Positions 44,008 to 53,519 of a stretch of 64,000 nt of DNA are shown here, one piece after another. The DNA is from Varanus komodoensis (taxonomy: Eukaryota; Chordata; Lepidosauria; Squamata; Varanidae): contig NW_025335587.1 in the NCBI RefSeq assembly GCF_004798865.1, forward strand, positions 537,004 through 601,003. The letters run 5' to 3'. The position numbers and the translations under genes were made by a program. The stretch's first letter is position 1, and every line of letters begins with the position of its first letter. Under the pieces are notes generated by a model. It was not told where the DNA came from. It searched no databases and saw only the letters and a program-made list of their open reading frames with translations.

Positions 44008-44975
44008 TCATAGAATCATAGAATAGTAGAGTTGGAAGGGGCCATGAAGACCATTGGGTCCAACCCCCTGCTGTTGCAGGACACCAAGTTACTCCATCCC
44101 ACTCAAAAGGCTGTCCGGGCTCTTTTTGAATGTCTCTAGTGTGGGAGAGCCCACCACCTCTGTAGGCAGCTGGTTCCACTGTTGTATTGCTCTGACTGTG
44201 AGGAAGCTTTTCCTGATGTCCAGCCTGAATCTGGGTTGCTGCAACTTCAGTTGATTATTCTGTGTCCTACACTCTGACATCAGCAAGAAGAGATCCTGAC
44301 CTTGCTCTTTGTGACAGCCTTTGAGGTACTTATAGAGGGATATCATGTCCCCACTCAGTCTTCTCTTCTTAAGGCTGAACATGCCCAGTTCAGTCTCTCC
44401 TCATAAGACAGTTTCCAAACCCTGGATAATTTTTGTCAACTTCTGCTGGACTCTTTCTCATTTATCTGCATCTTTCTTAAATTTTGGTGTCACCCCTTTA
44501 AATTTTGTTGCCCAGAAATGGACACAGTATTCCAAGTGAGGTCTGACTAATAAGTATAGAGGTACTACTACTTCTCGTGATTTGGAAGTAATACTTCTGT
44601 TAATGCATCCCAAAACAGCATTTGCCCTCTTGGCAGCTGCATCATATTGTTGACTCATGTTTAGCCTATTATCCTCAATTACTCCATGATCTTTTTCTTG
44701 TTCAGTTCTGTTAAGCCATGTATTCCCCATCTTGTATCGATGTATTTGGTTTTTTTCCTAGCTGGAGGACTTGGCACGTGTCCTTATTGAAGTTCATTCT
44801 GTTGGTTTCAGCCCAGTGTTCAAGTTTATCAAGATTGCCCTGAATCTTCATTCTGCCTTCTAGGGTGTTTGCTATTCTGGCCAGTTTTGTATCATCTGCA
44901 AATCTGATCATTTTTCCTTGTACTTCCTCATCTAAATCATTAATAAAAATGTCGAAGAGCACTGGGCCCAGGAGC
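44008..44975 (-). mobile_element. CR1 LINE, 3' 0.97 kb with reverse-transcriptase C-terminus
   Basis: The low end TCATAGAATCATAGAATAGT is the antisense CR1 terminus. Minus frames in order: 44711-44962 LFDIFINDLDEEVQGKMIRF then ADDTKLARI (the FADD-type active-site motif, here RFADDTKL); 44458-44730 NRLNMSQQYDAAAKRANAVL and RPHLEYCVHFWATKFKGVTP; 44089-44382 SLYKYLKGCHKEQGQDLFLL and RFRLDIRKSFLTVRAIQQWN. The high end stops at GGGCCCAGGAGCTG, within the region upstream of the palm active site. At least two frame changes make it inactive. It represents the ATTCTATGA-ending CR1 subfamily. Confidence 0.93.
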
Positions 44976-44984
44976 TGTTAATGA

Positions 44985-45120
44985 TTAAGAAATCATGGTT
45001 TGTTAGTGAGGCTGAGTTCAGACAATATGATACCTGACATTTCAACAGCAACCCATACTCAACTCTTATTCAGTGCCTGAGTGGAGTTTGTCAAGTCACC
45101 TGAACCTGGTATAACATGAA
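44985..45120. repeat. Unclassified interspersed repeat (AACCATGGTT/GTTCAGACAA family)
   Basis: GATTAAGAAATCATGGTTTG, GCTGAGTTCAGACAATATGA and AACAGCAACCCATACTCAAC match words of the repeat at 22112-22660 and 43315-43500. It begins at the 5' end of the CR1 copy, so the CR1 may have landed at its edge. Confidence 0.45.
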
Positions 45121-45129
45121 CTGGCTATG

Positions 45130-45860
45130 TGCCTCACAGGAGCAAGGGAAGGGTTAATACTGTAATGGCTAAATGTTATAAATCCAGGTGCCAACTCAGT
45201 GACAATCTCGCATCCAAGGTCCTGGGAATCACCTTCCTCCCTTTGTGATGGATTTTGGGAGTTATCAGAAATTATGGTCTCAAGGACACTGGGAGATAAC
45301 AGCAATGACTGGTGAACAACTGACACCTGAAGTAAATGATTGACCCCAAGGATTGGGAGATGGGCCATCTCCCCACAGATCAGTTGACCAGTGTTGGTGG
45401 GGATAAAGTCTGGGGAACAGAGAGGTTCTTTGTTCCTCTTTGGGGTGTTGTCTTGGCTGCCTGTTACCTGTGTTGAAGAAGGCTGTGAAGCTCTGGGCAT
45501 CTGTACCCCATCAAAGGTAGAATTTCTGTGTATAGTGGAAACCAGGGTTAGTTTTGTTATATTCTAGTCCAAGGGGGCCAACAAGGCCCTGGGAGTTGGG
45601 ATTTCTTGGCTAGATGTAAACTTTGTTTGTGTCGCTTTCCAGCTTCCACTTCCCTTTCCCTTTTTACCTTGTTTTATTCCTTTTTGTCTGTATGCTTTAG
45701 TGTCCTCCACCCCCATACTTCATCCTTTTAAATACACTTGTTTTTCCCAAGCATTTGCTGAATCCAGTGTCTGGTCTGGGAAATGAGGGACCAGGGAAAT
45801 TCTGGGCAGGGTTCTGCCCAGTTGGTTGGGGGAATGGAGAATCCCAGTCCCAAGTTCCTC
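45130..45860 (+). mobile_element. Possible solo LTR fossil of a retrovirus-like element
   Basis: The right part has the order of a U3-R-U5 region: a pyrimidine-rich stretch, TTTTAAATACACTTG in the place of a polyadenylation signal, then GCATTTGCTGAATCCAGTG and TGTCTGGTCTGGGAAATGAG. No internal gag, pol or env sequence is visible. The ends are not defined, no flanking duplication is seen, and the family is unknown. If correct it is an old solitary LTR. The call rests on layout alone. Confidence 0.2.
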
Positions 45861-45977
45861 CCAGAACTCTGCTTTCAAAATTGCTATTTTGTCTGACGAG
45901 GATAAACCAATGTATGATTGGCTATGCTGGATAAAATGGTTCATGAATATGTTCTTCCTAATGAACAGATGGGGAAA

Positions 45978-46101
45978 CGCATGGTCCTCCAGTTGTTTGA
46001 TTCCTACTCCCATCATCTATCACAATTGATTAGGTAGCTAGGGCTGATGGGATTTGTGGTCCATGAGCATCTGAAGAGCTACACACTTCCCATCCCTGTT
46101 C
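45978..46101. mobile_element. hAT-like hairpin MITE (CTCCAGATGTTG family)
   Basis: Left arm TGGTCCTCCAGTTGTTTGAT then CCTACTCCCATCATC; right arm GCTGATGGGATTTGTGGTCC, CATCTGAAGAGCTACACAC and terminus TTCCCATCCCTG. The arms are inverted repeats, as in the copy at 32105-32232, so single strands can fold into a hairpin. The loop TATCACAATTGATTAGG is unpaired. It has no coding capacity. Confidence 0.65.
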
Positions 46102-46104
46102 GAA

Positions 46105-47685
46105 AGATAGGGACAATGGTGCTTCATACCCTCTATTCAGCAGGCACAGGACCTCCAGAATGTGTAAATGTCCCCCTCCCCTCTACGTTCCTAATGCAGT
46201 CAAGACTCATGGGTTTTTGGCCCATTGAGAGCCAGATAGAAGAAAGAGGCAATGAAAGAAGTGCAGCGAAAGCCAGCATTGGGGAAATGCATGAAATGCA
46301 CTGACATTAACAACCCCCACCCAAACTGTACACACAACCTTCTTTTGCACTCTGAACTTTATTGCACTCATCATCACAGAGGGAAGAGACCCCCCCCCAA
46401 CAACAACAACTTCATGTTTTATATTGGGGTTAGGCAAATGCAGAACCCCGGAAGGCAAGATTTAAAGGAGGAAGGTTTACTGTGAGCAGAGGGTTCAGCC
46501 CCCACTCCAGAGGAGGAAAGGGCCATTTCCTGATCAGCAGGAAAGCTTTGGTATTCCTACTGGTGCAGCACAGTCTCTTTTTTGTATCATAACACAGGGT
46601 CCAAGAAGAACTGCTCTCAAAAAATTCAGTTAGAACCTGCTTAGATCAGCTGCTTGGCCTCTGAACGGAGGGCCGTTGAACCACAAATGGCACTTTCTCC
46701 AGGAAGAACCTTCCAGATTGGCTTTTGCCCACCAGGCTGATCATCATATCCTTCTGCAGTGCACTTTGGTCTTTGGTTACATGTCCCAAACACTGTCGTT
46801 AAGGTACAGTTGAGTAAGTATACAAGTGTCGATGAAGGAGTTTTCATGCACATCTGAGATCTGATCAGTAAAATAATTCCCATGGACATTGTTAGTTCGG
46901 TAATCAGCATTTTCTCAAAGCCTCATCAGGTAGAGCACTGATAGGAAAAGATCTCGTATAATATTCCAGGGCCAGAGCTGTGAGTAGGAAAATCCACTAT
47001 ACATTGTCCTGACAAGCTGTTCCAAATAGCAAGAGAACAAAGCCCGAGGGAAGAAAGAGGCAAATTGTTTGTTTGATCTGCTGGATGAAGCCTTTTGTTG
47101 AAAACTCACAAATCTGTAAAGGCAAGACTGAAAAAGAAAAATCTTATTATAACATAGCCTTAAGTGAGCACAGTGAATTATTGTAAACGAGAAGCAGATG
47201 ACAACCCACCTGCTGTCAGCTAATCTCTTATGGTTCAGTTGTTTAGAAAGCAGAGCTATTGGTGCAACCTTTCCTGGAGGTGGTGCCATTCTTTTTTCTC
47301 TGTGTGCATTTGGACACAGAAGATAAGTAAGAAAATGGGTCTTTGTTAGCTTAGTTAGGAATGAGCCATGAAACTCAACAAGTGTCTTTTAAAGGTATTT
47401 GGCAATTACAGTAACTTATACTGCTGGCTATGGTTGAAGGCTTTAAAAAAAATTCCACGTTCAACAATGAATTTGGGTGTGATATGTAAAACTTCCAGTG
47501 ATGAAGGGAGTGCCCAATCTATGCCACACAAGATATAGCAGGTACAGATACCTCTAGACCTGGAATCCTTCAGTGCGGGCATTTCAGAAGACCAAGACTT
47601 TGGAGGCTGCTGGACAGTTTTGTATTTTCAAGCATGTTGGAGATGAAGGACTGCTTTGCATAGACATGGCATGTTTAGGTCACAG
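46105..47685. other. Spacer with minus-strand frames of unknown meaning
   Basis: No recognised gene. Minus frame 46915-47289 (124 codons) starts with an ATG in good context (AAGAATGG) and, after 26 codons beginning MAPPPGKVAPIALLSKQLNH, meets a donor-like CAG then GTGGGT at 47209-47204. A polypyrimidine acceptor (CTTTTCCTATCAG) lies at about 46950-46938 on the minus strand, but the joined frame stops after a further ten or so codons. I do not call a gene. A C run plus AAC repeat lies at 46390-46410. Confidence 0.35.
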
Positions 47686-47689
47686 TGGC

Positions 47690-47820
47690 TTGTTTCACCC
47701 GCTTGGTGGCTTGTGTTATCCAAACCCTGGAAGATGGCTTGTTGTGTGCTTAACAAATCACCCATAGCCCTACACAAGGCACACTTGCTAACCACTTCAA
47801 CAAGCTGTTCAGACAACATG
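47690..47820. repeat. Unclassified interspersed repeat (GTTCAGACAACA family)
   Basis: GGTGGCTTGTGTTATCCAAA, GATGGCTTGTTGTGTGCTTA and GCTAACCACTTCAACAAGCT, ending in CAAGCTGTTCAGACAACATG at 47801-47820. The terminal word is shared with 22441-22460 and 45011-45030. Confidence 0.45.
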
Positions 47821-47929
47821 ACAATCCCGTCCTGATAAGAGTAATTCTATAAATTGGGATGACACATGACCAGAACACACTGGCTGACAAGGCACCATGA
47901 CTTCTTAACTACCCTGATATCATGTTCTG

Positions 47930-48050
47930 GAAACAAAACTAATGAAACTGAAGCTGTCATGACTGGACATGTAATGTGAAGGCAAGACTCATTGGAGAAC
48001 ACTAAAATGCTGGGGAAAGTTGAAGGTGAAAAAAGGGGAAGACCAAATAT

Positions 48051-48053
<3 letters not shown>
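47930..48053 (+). mobile_element. BovB (RTE) LINE fragment, left part of an interrupted copy
   Basis: GGACATGTAATGTGAAGGCA then AGACTCATTGGAGAACACTA, AAATGCTGGGGAAAGTTGAA and GGGGAAGACCAAATATGA match the end of the BovB coding region (usual translation GHVMRREDSLEKTLMLGKVEGKRRRGRP). The continuation of the element is found at 48430-48525, after a GA repeat and an L2 end. BovB is a hallmark of squamate genomes. Confidence 0.75.

Positions 48054-48099
<46 letters not shown>
48054..48099. repeat. (GA)n microsatellite
   Basis: About 23 uninterrupted GA units between a BovB fragment and an L2 tail. The minus-strand frame 47989-48303 translates it as alternating S and L and is not a gene. Confidence 0.95.
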
Positions 48100-48101
<2 letters not shown>

Positions 48102-48430
48102 TCAGCAATCTTATAGACCACTTCAATAATCCTACTGGTCTCTCTAAGTGGTTTACAATCACAATTACAAAACACATGATAAAACAGTTAAACAATAGCA
48201 ACATTACAAGCATAACAAAAATAAATATAACGACTGAAAGTATTAAGGCATGGCGAATTAAAATAATTAAAAATGCTATTATCATCATTACTATAAAAGT
48301 CAATTATTAAAATGTTTGGAGATTAAAACCGTTTTTGCCTGAGCCAAAAAGTTTCTAATGAAGGCACCAGGCAAACTGCTGTAATGCACTGTTTCCCTAA
48401 AGCAAGCCGCAGCATAATGCGTATAAGGGC
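48100..48430 (-). mobile_element. L2-clade LINE 3' end inserted in a BovB copy
   Basis: Antisense L2 3' end: ATAGACCACTTCAATAATCC, CTCTAAGTGGTTTACAATCA (terminal block), A-rich UTR (AAAACACATGATAAAACAGT), then TTTTTGCCTGAGCCAAAAAG and GTTTCCCTAAAGCAAGCCGC, from the region encoding the L2 C-terminus. It is flanked by two pieces of one BovB, consistent with insertion into it. Confidence 0.65.
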
Positions 48431-48525
48431 TGGGAAGGGCTGTCAAAGTCAGAATATTTTGAAGGGCATTCATTCACAGCGTCCTTATAAGTCAGGCATG
48501 ACTTTCTGGCATGTAACACCGATGA
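48430..48525 (+). mobile_element. BovB (RTE) LINE 3' terminus, right part of an interrupted copy
   Basis: GGCTGTCAAAGTCAGAATAT then TTTGAAGGGCATTCATTCAC, AGCGTCCTTATAAGTCAGGC and ATGACTTTCTGGCATGTAAC follow the BovB terminus (usual form GGACATTTTGGAGG then GTCGCCATAAGTCGGAGGCG and ACTTGACGGCAC). About 60-80 bases that should lie between this and the part ending at 48053 are missing or replaced by the GA run. Confidence 0.7.
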
Positions 48526-48529
48526 ATAA

Positions 48530-49655
48530 CAAATACTTCATGTGAACTGGCCCAATATGGTCTGTGATGATTATCCTGTTTCTACTCGATAGTGTTACCT
48601 TCCTTCCCCTGAATTCTGGAACTGCTTCCAAAAACCAGTGGTGTAGCTTATGGATAGGTTAGTCCATACCTATGCCAAGTTAGTACAGACCTATGGATTT
48701 GGCTTAACCATAGCCTTCTCTACAGTACTACGGCATGAAAGGCAAATTGTTATCTTCATGCTTGTCTTCTTTGACATGCTTTAAAGAAAGGGTAGGAGGA
48801 ATTTATTTAGTCCTTGAAAACTAAACTTTACAGAAGTAAATTCAAGTTAAGTAACTTTACAATACTAACGTAAATGTGTTCTTCCATGTTCTTCTTGGGA
48901 ACTGGCCCTGCAAGAAATACACCACTGGAAACCTCAAAAAAGATAATCGGTTGAGTAAAACACTGATTTTCAAGAGAGTTGACAGGCTGCTCTTTTCTTC
49001 ACACCCAAGACAGCCAGGGATTTGTGCTGTAGGAAGCATCGGTTATTAAATCGAAGGGGCCAGGCCTACCTGTAGGCAAGGAGAAGCACCTACCTCATTC
49101 ATCCTGTGCTGGATGTGGGCAGCAATGGCAGTTCCTGGTCTTTCTTCCGGAGCCCCTGTTTGGAAAGACAGATCTTTGCATTCCTCACAGTGTGTTCTGC
49201 ATCTACTATGCTAGTCAGCTGTCCTTAGGTGTGCAAGATGACCCAATAAACTGCCAACCCTGTCATCTTCTATATGTGGAATGGCAGGAGAAGACATCAT
49301 CTCGTCCTTTGCTACAGACAAGAAAATATGTTGGGCCAGCCCTGATCAGCCACATGAATTCTCTTTGCCTGCTTAAAGCAAAAGAATTCAGATCACAAGC
49401 TGGCCGCCATACTTGAAGGAATAAGCATCACGCATTGCACATTGAGCTAGATCCAGATTTATGATGGATTAACTGCGTGGACAGAAGTGGGCTTCCTCAC
49501 CCTGCTGTGTCCCATGGCAGTCTCTCAAACCCCCATCTGCTTAATTGTGGATGTGCTTCTTTTCACCTGCAATGAAAAGAGCTTTCCAGTCCAGTGGTAG
49601 CAGGCTTCACACATCTCACCAATCAGGTCCCCCAGTCATAGCTATCTCACCAATC
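48530..49655. other. Spacer, nothing recognised
   Basis: No gene or classified repeat. The frames 48857-49039 and 49192-49416 show no known domain. Confidence 0.5.
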
Positions 49656-49659
49656 CTAA

Positions 49660-49835
49660 GGTATGTAATGGGCTTCCATGGGAGGTAGTTGAAGCCCCAT
49701 TGGCGAGGGTGTTTAAGCATAGGCTGGACATGCACATGGTAGGCATGTCATGAGTGGAGCTGGCTGGAGCCGGGGGTCAGACTAGATGACCCCGGAGATC
49801 CCTTCTGACTGCCTTTTTTTCCATGTTTCTATGTA
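49660..49835 (+). mobile_element. CR1 LINE 3' end (TTTCTATG subfamily)
   Basis: AATGGGCTTCCATGGGAGGT, GAAGCCCCATTGGCGAGGGT, GCATAGGCTGGACATGCACA, AGACTAGATGACCCCGGAGA and the terminus CCATGTTTCTATGTA. It matches the 3' end of the copy at 36593-37437 in opposite orientation, so the two are the same subfamily. Only 175 bases of the 3' end are present. Confidence 0.88.
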
Positions 49836-49839
49836 ATCA

Positions 49840-50495
49840 GATTCTGTGGATCTGCTTGCTTGTGGTGGTACTGACTCTCTCTTCTTTTATTGGTTCAATT
49901 GCTTTGTTTTTATGTTCAATTAAAAACTGACAAACTGTTAGTCCTGTTTGTCTCCAGGATAAATACTTCAAGATTTCTCAAAAGGATATATGAATTGCTT
50001 ACATAGTGCTATATAAGCACTTGCATGCTTATATAGTTTCCAGTGTTCACATCAGTGACCACTGCTTGAACAGCCCTTTTATACATCGCTGAATCTTTGA
50101 CTCCTGTTTTTATCCAGCCAGCACAAATCTTGCACTGACATTTGAAGCAGGCGATGGCCTTGAACTGACCACAAATATTTCTTTTGAAATATTGTAAAAG
50201 GGTACTATCACAATCCATCAGCTTATACATATGCACAGGATTAAGCCTTCTGAAATCAGTGGACTTAAAAATGTCTACCTTTACATGGGAATTTTATGGC
50301 CATCAAATAAGAGCAACTCAGGGCCAAACTAGATGTACTGCTAAATGCATCTTTAAAAATGCAGATGTTATCAGCTGATTCTATAATTATAAGGACCTGC
50401 AACAGAAAGAAAGGGCAATGTAAGTTTACTCTGCAGATTTCCTGAGCAAATTCCCTTCTTTAAAGCTGATACATTCCTGCTCAGACCTTTAGGCC
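49840..50495. other. Spacer, nothing recognised
   Basis: AT-rich sequence. Near 50240-50275 there is a short piece (GATTAAGCCTTCTGAAATCA) of the common lizard CAGTGGACTT-type repeat. Short frames are unrecognised. Confidence 0.5.
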
Positions 50496-50499
50496 ATCT

Positions 50500-50830
50500 T
50501 CACAGCACCTCCTCTGGGCCCTTAGCAAATGTGGCCCTTAGGCATGTGGTTACGAAGGGTTAGGGGACAACCTTCTCCGTTGTGGCACACCATTTTTGGA
50601 AGAAACTCCCTTAAGAGGTTCAGCTGGCACCTATGCTACCATATCACAGATCTAGTTCTTGGTTATTACAGATGTTTTATCAATTCCTATGCTGTTCACT
50701 TTTAAATATTTGTATTATGTTTTAGTTGGATTTCAAAATGGATTTCATTATTTAACTAATTGTAACCCACCCAGACAACATTAGTTATTGTGCAGATGAG
50801 AAATTTATGGGCAGCAAAATCCAATCAACT
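50500..50830 (+). mobile_element. L2-clade LINE 3' end
   Basis: AACCTTCTCCGTTGTGGCAC, ACCATTTTTGGAAGAAACTC and AGAGGTTCAGCTGGCACCTA encode the decayed C-terminus (TFSVVAHHFWKKLP then EVQLAPML). The T-rich UTR and terminal block AATTGTAACCCACCCAGACA follow. It is 5'-truncated and old. Confidence 0.7.
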
Positions 50831-50869
50831 AATAAGAATTCATATATTTACTGAAATGACCATGTTTTT

Positions 50870-50945
50870 ATTAATTTATTCAAAATAGGTCTCGGTCACC
50901 AGTCAGGGAAAGAGCCCTCCAAAGGCAGCATACAATAATAAGAGA
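50870..50945 (-). mobile_element. L2-type LINE 3' tail fragment
   Basis: TTTATTAATTTATTCAAAAT, then AAAGAGCCCTCCAAAGGCAG and CATACAATAATAAG, the antisense of an L2 terminal block. It lies beside the plus-oriented L2 end at 50500-50830, so two L2 tails point toward each other. Confidence 0.5.
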
Positions 50946-50949
50946 TGTT

Positions 50950-51595
50950 TATTATAAATAAGATGTTTTCTAACTGAATAATAAAAACTTCAGTTAGAAA
51001 ACATCAATCAGTGGATTTGGAATGTCAGTTTTAGCAAAGAAATAAGGTGACAGACCACTTATAAATAAGTCACTTTTCCAATGACCAGAAGCAATTGCTA
51101 CCCATAACTTTCCTGGGATTTTGCAGAGCCGAATCAATTCTGGGAACACACTCCTGAACCAGAAGGTACTGTTGGGGGAACAAGGAAGAGTGCAAAAGAC
51201 TATGGTGGAAATGTTTTCTCAAACACCAGCTAACGTAGGTGATATGAAATGAACATTTCGCTTGCAGTCTAATTTCTTTGGTTGCCTCTAGATGGCAATA
51301 TAACTGTAAAGAATACACTGGCGATTTTCTTCTGCACTACTTTAGGCTGATATTGCTACTGAGATGGAAAGGAAAATGCACACACATATATCTACTTAAC
51401 AGGTGTTTAAAAAAGTTATCTGGCTTCAACTGAGCTGTTAATTTATAGCTCAAGAGTTTAAAAAACCCCAAACTGCCTGTTTTATTGTTATATTCCACTC
51501 CATTATTTTTTTTATCTGCATCCCTGTCTCCAAAATGCTTAAGGATTTATTTTTCTTGTATGGACCTCTGATAGAACTGCAGTATGATATAATCA
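50950..51595. other. Spacer, nothing recognised
   Basis: AT-rich. The minus frame 51070-51318 (82 codons) is unrecognised. Confidence 0.5.
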
Positions 51596-51597
51596 TT

Positions 51598-51795
51598 AGA
51601 GGTCTGTCTAGGATGAAGGAAAAGTGGGTTCAAATTGCCATTCAACTAAGATGATGAACCAGCTATGAGATTTAAGCCTTAACCTCCTCCCAGGGTTGTT
51701 GTACGCATACAGACAAGGAAGGGAGAGAGCTATGTATGGCCCTGAATCCCTGGGAGAAAAGAGGAGAGGAAAGAAATACAATAAATTAAGGGTGT
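51598..51795 (+). mobile_element. MIR-like (CORE-type) SINE, diverged
   Basis: AAGTGGGTTCAAATTGCCAT (B box), CAACTAAGATGATGAACCAG, AACCTCCTCCCAGGGTTGTT, GTACGCATACAGACAAGGAA and AGAGCTATGTATGGCCCTGA then CTGGGAGAAAAGAGGAGA. The order matches the neighbouring copy at 51905-52110 but with more divergence, so it is older. Confidence 0.6.
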
Positions 51796-51904
51796 AAATG
51801 ACTGACGGTCTCTCTTGAATGATCTTCAGTGAAGTTGAACCATCCCCATTCATGTGGGCTTGCTCTCCAGGTTTCTTTACCTGCAGCGCCCATCGACCCT
51901 GAGA

Positions 51905-52110
51905 GTCAGTGTGGTGTGGTGGTTAGACTGTTGGACTATAATCTGGGAGATCTGGGTTCTGGTCCCCACCCAGCTGCAAAGCTCACTGGGTGACTTTGGG
52001 CCAGCCACTGACTTTTTGCCTAACATACCTTGCAGGGTTGTTGTGAGGGTAAGATTGAGAGGAGGTAAAGTAGCTTGAGTTCCTTGAAGGAGGAAATACA
52101 GGATATAAAT
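51905..52110 (+). mobile_element. MIR-like (CORE-type) tRNA-derived SINE
   Basis: Well-preserved copy. Head AGTGTGGTGTGGTGGTTAGA (A box), GTTGGACTATAATCTGGGAG, TCTGGGTTCTGGTCCCCACC (B box), AGCTGCAAAGCTCACTGGGT then GACTTTGGGCCAGCCACTGA (CORE), CATACCTTGCAGGGTTGTTG and GTAGCTTGAGTTCCTTGAAG. The 3' end GGAAATACAGGATATAAATA resembles the L2-type tail, implying mobilisation by an L2 LINE. The tRNA-like head is SINE promoter sequence, not a functional tRNA. Confidence 0.88.
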
Positions 52111-52254
52111 ATAATGCATATATACATATACACACCCACACAAGTATAGACAATTATGAGGGATCATGGGGTTAAGACTTTTTCCAGGCATTTGGCAGCA
52201 TACAATTAGTTTTTTGGTCAAATCATGGAATATTGTTTGGTTATATGTGTGCAT

Positions 52255-52385
52255 ATATGTTTCTGCCTGCATATACATTTTTATTTAAACTGTTTTCATT
52301 GTATGTATCTATAAGGTTTTCAGTCTTTGGAAATCATCCAGAGAGCTTTGGCTACTGAATATTTAAATGTATTAGTCAAATGTTC
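52255..52385 (+). mobile_element. L2-type LINE 3' tail
   Basis: T-rich UTR (TTTATTTAAACTGTTTTCAT), then AAATCATCCAGAGAGCTTTG and GCTACTGAATATTTAAATGT, the plus-sense terminal block (usual form GCCCAGAGAGCTTTGGCTAT then TGGGCGGTATATAAAT). Tail only. Confidence 0.6.
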
Positions 52386-52744
52386 CAAAGTCAATTCCCA
52401 GCCTCTCCAGGTAAGTCAGGAAAAACATCTATCTAAAGCCTGGTGACCCACGGCCATTTGGAGTCATCAGATGGCCCAATGGTCCCCCCACCCCATGAGG
52501 CCTCCTACCACTCTTGTCTCATGGGGTAAGCTTTTGTGCCAATTATGTAGAAAGTGGTCATTCATACATGTGTTGCCATAACACTCCTTAGAGTCTGCTT
52601 GTAAAGAGATGTGAGACTGCAGATGTGAGATTGCAGTAAGGATCTAATAATATAAAAAGAAGTTGCATACGTCTATAGTTGTAAGATGTTGGTTTCTGAA
52701 GAGGAAATGGTTATTTCCTGTCCAAAACAGAGTCCTGTCCAAAA

Positions 52745-53514
52745 CAAATCATGTCAGATTAATCTCTTCTTTTCTCTTCTCATCATTTTCTTTTTATTAG
52801 TTAATCTCCTTGGTTGACTGTGGGGATGCTGTAGTCATAACGTATCTTGATTTCTGCAAAGCTTTTGACAAAGTTTGCCCATGATCAGCAAACTACCTAA
52901 AAGTGAGCTAGATGAGCTAAATCCACAGTTGGCTACAGAATTAAACCCAATGTGCTTATTAATGGCACATTCTCTAATTGGGGAATGGTAAATAATGGAG
53001 CACCACAGGGTTCAGTCCTGGACCCAGTGCTTTTCAGCATTTGGATTAATGATTTTGATGAAAAGGTACAGGAGATTTATGCATGACATAAATTGGGTGG
53101 GATGGCAAATACCCTGGAAGAAACAAAATTAAAAATGATCTTGACAGTGGGAACTAGGGCCAAAATTAAAAATTGGTCTTTTTAGTCATGAAGAATCTAG
53201 ACTGAGGGGAGGTATCAAGTACTTGAAAGGTTATCATGCAGAAGAGGGCTTCTTGATCATCCAAGTTCCAGAACATGAATAAAGGGCTCAAGTTAGAGGA
53301 CCAGATTCCTGGTGAACATCAGGAAAACTTCCTGACAATTAGAGCAATATGACCATGGAACCAATTACCTAGAGAGGTCATGGGCTGTCCCATACTGGAA
53401 GCTGTTGGACAGTCATCTGCCAAGGATGCTTTAACTTAGAGTCCTGTATTGAGCAGGGGGTTGAACTGATGGCCTTATTGGCCTCTTCCAGCTCTGCTAT
53501 TCTATTATTCTATG
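52745..53514 (+). mobile_element. CR1 LINE 3' 0.77 kb with palm-domain remnants
   Basis: Plus-oriented. The start encodes DCGDAVVITYLDFCKAFDKV, the palm motif A of CR1 (usual form VDVVYLDFSKAFDTV). It is followed by GGAGCACCACAGGGTTCAGT then CCTGGACCCAGTGCTTTTCA (GAPQGSVLGPVLF-like) and GATGAAAAGGTACAGGAGAT. Next is CTTGAAAGGTTATCATGCAG, CCAGATTCCTGGTGAACATC and GGAAAACTTCCTGACAATTA from the C-terminus. The end is CTATTCTATTATTCTATGAT, with the terminal octamers. Between the palm motif and the C-terminal block several hundred bases are missing, so it is both truncated and internally deleted. Confidence 0.9.
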
Positions 53515-53519
53515 ATCTT

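Noticed and set aside
51905-51980. tRNA-like A and B boxes
   Set aside because: They are the promoter head of a MIR-like SINE. The sequence cannot fold into an intact tRNA with acceptor stem and anticodon arm.
52324-52410. Fully open 29-codon exon-like segment with TTTTCAG acceptor and CTCCAG then GTAAGT donor
   Set aside because: Its first two thirds are an L2 3' tail and the acceptor tract is weak. Exonised repeat sequence is possible, but chance is likelier.
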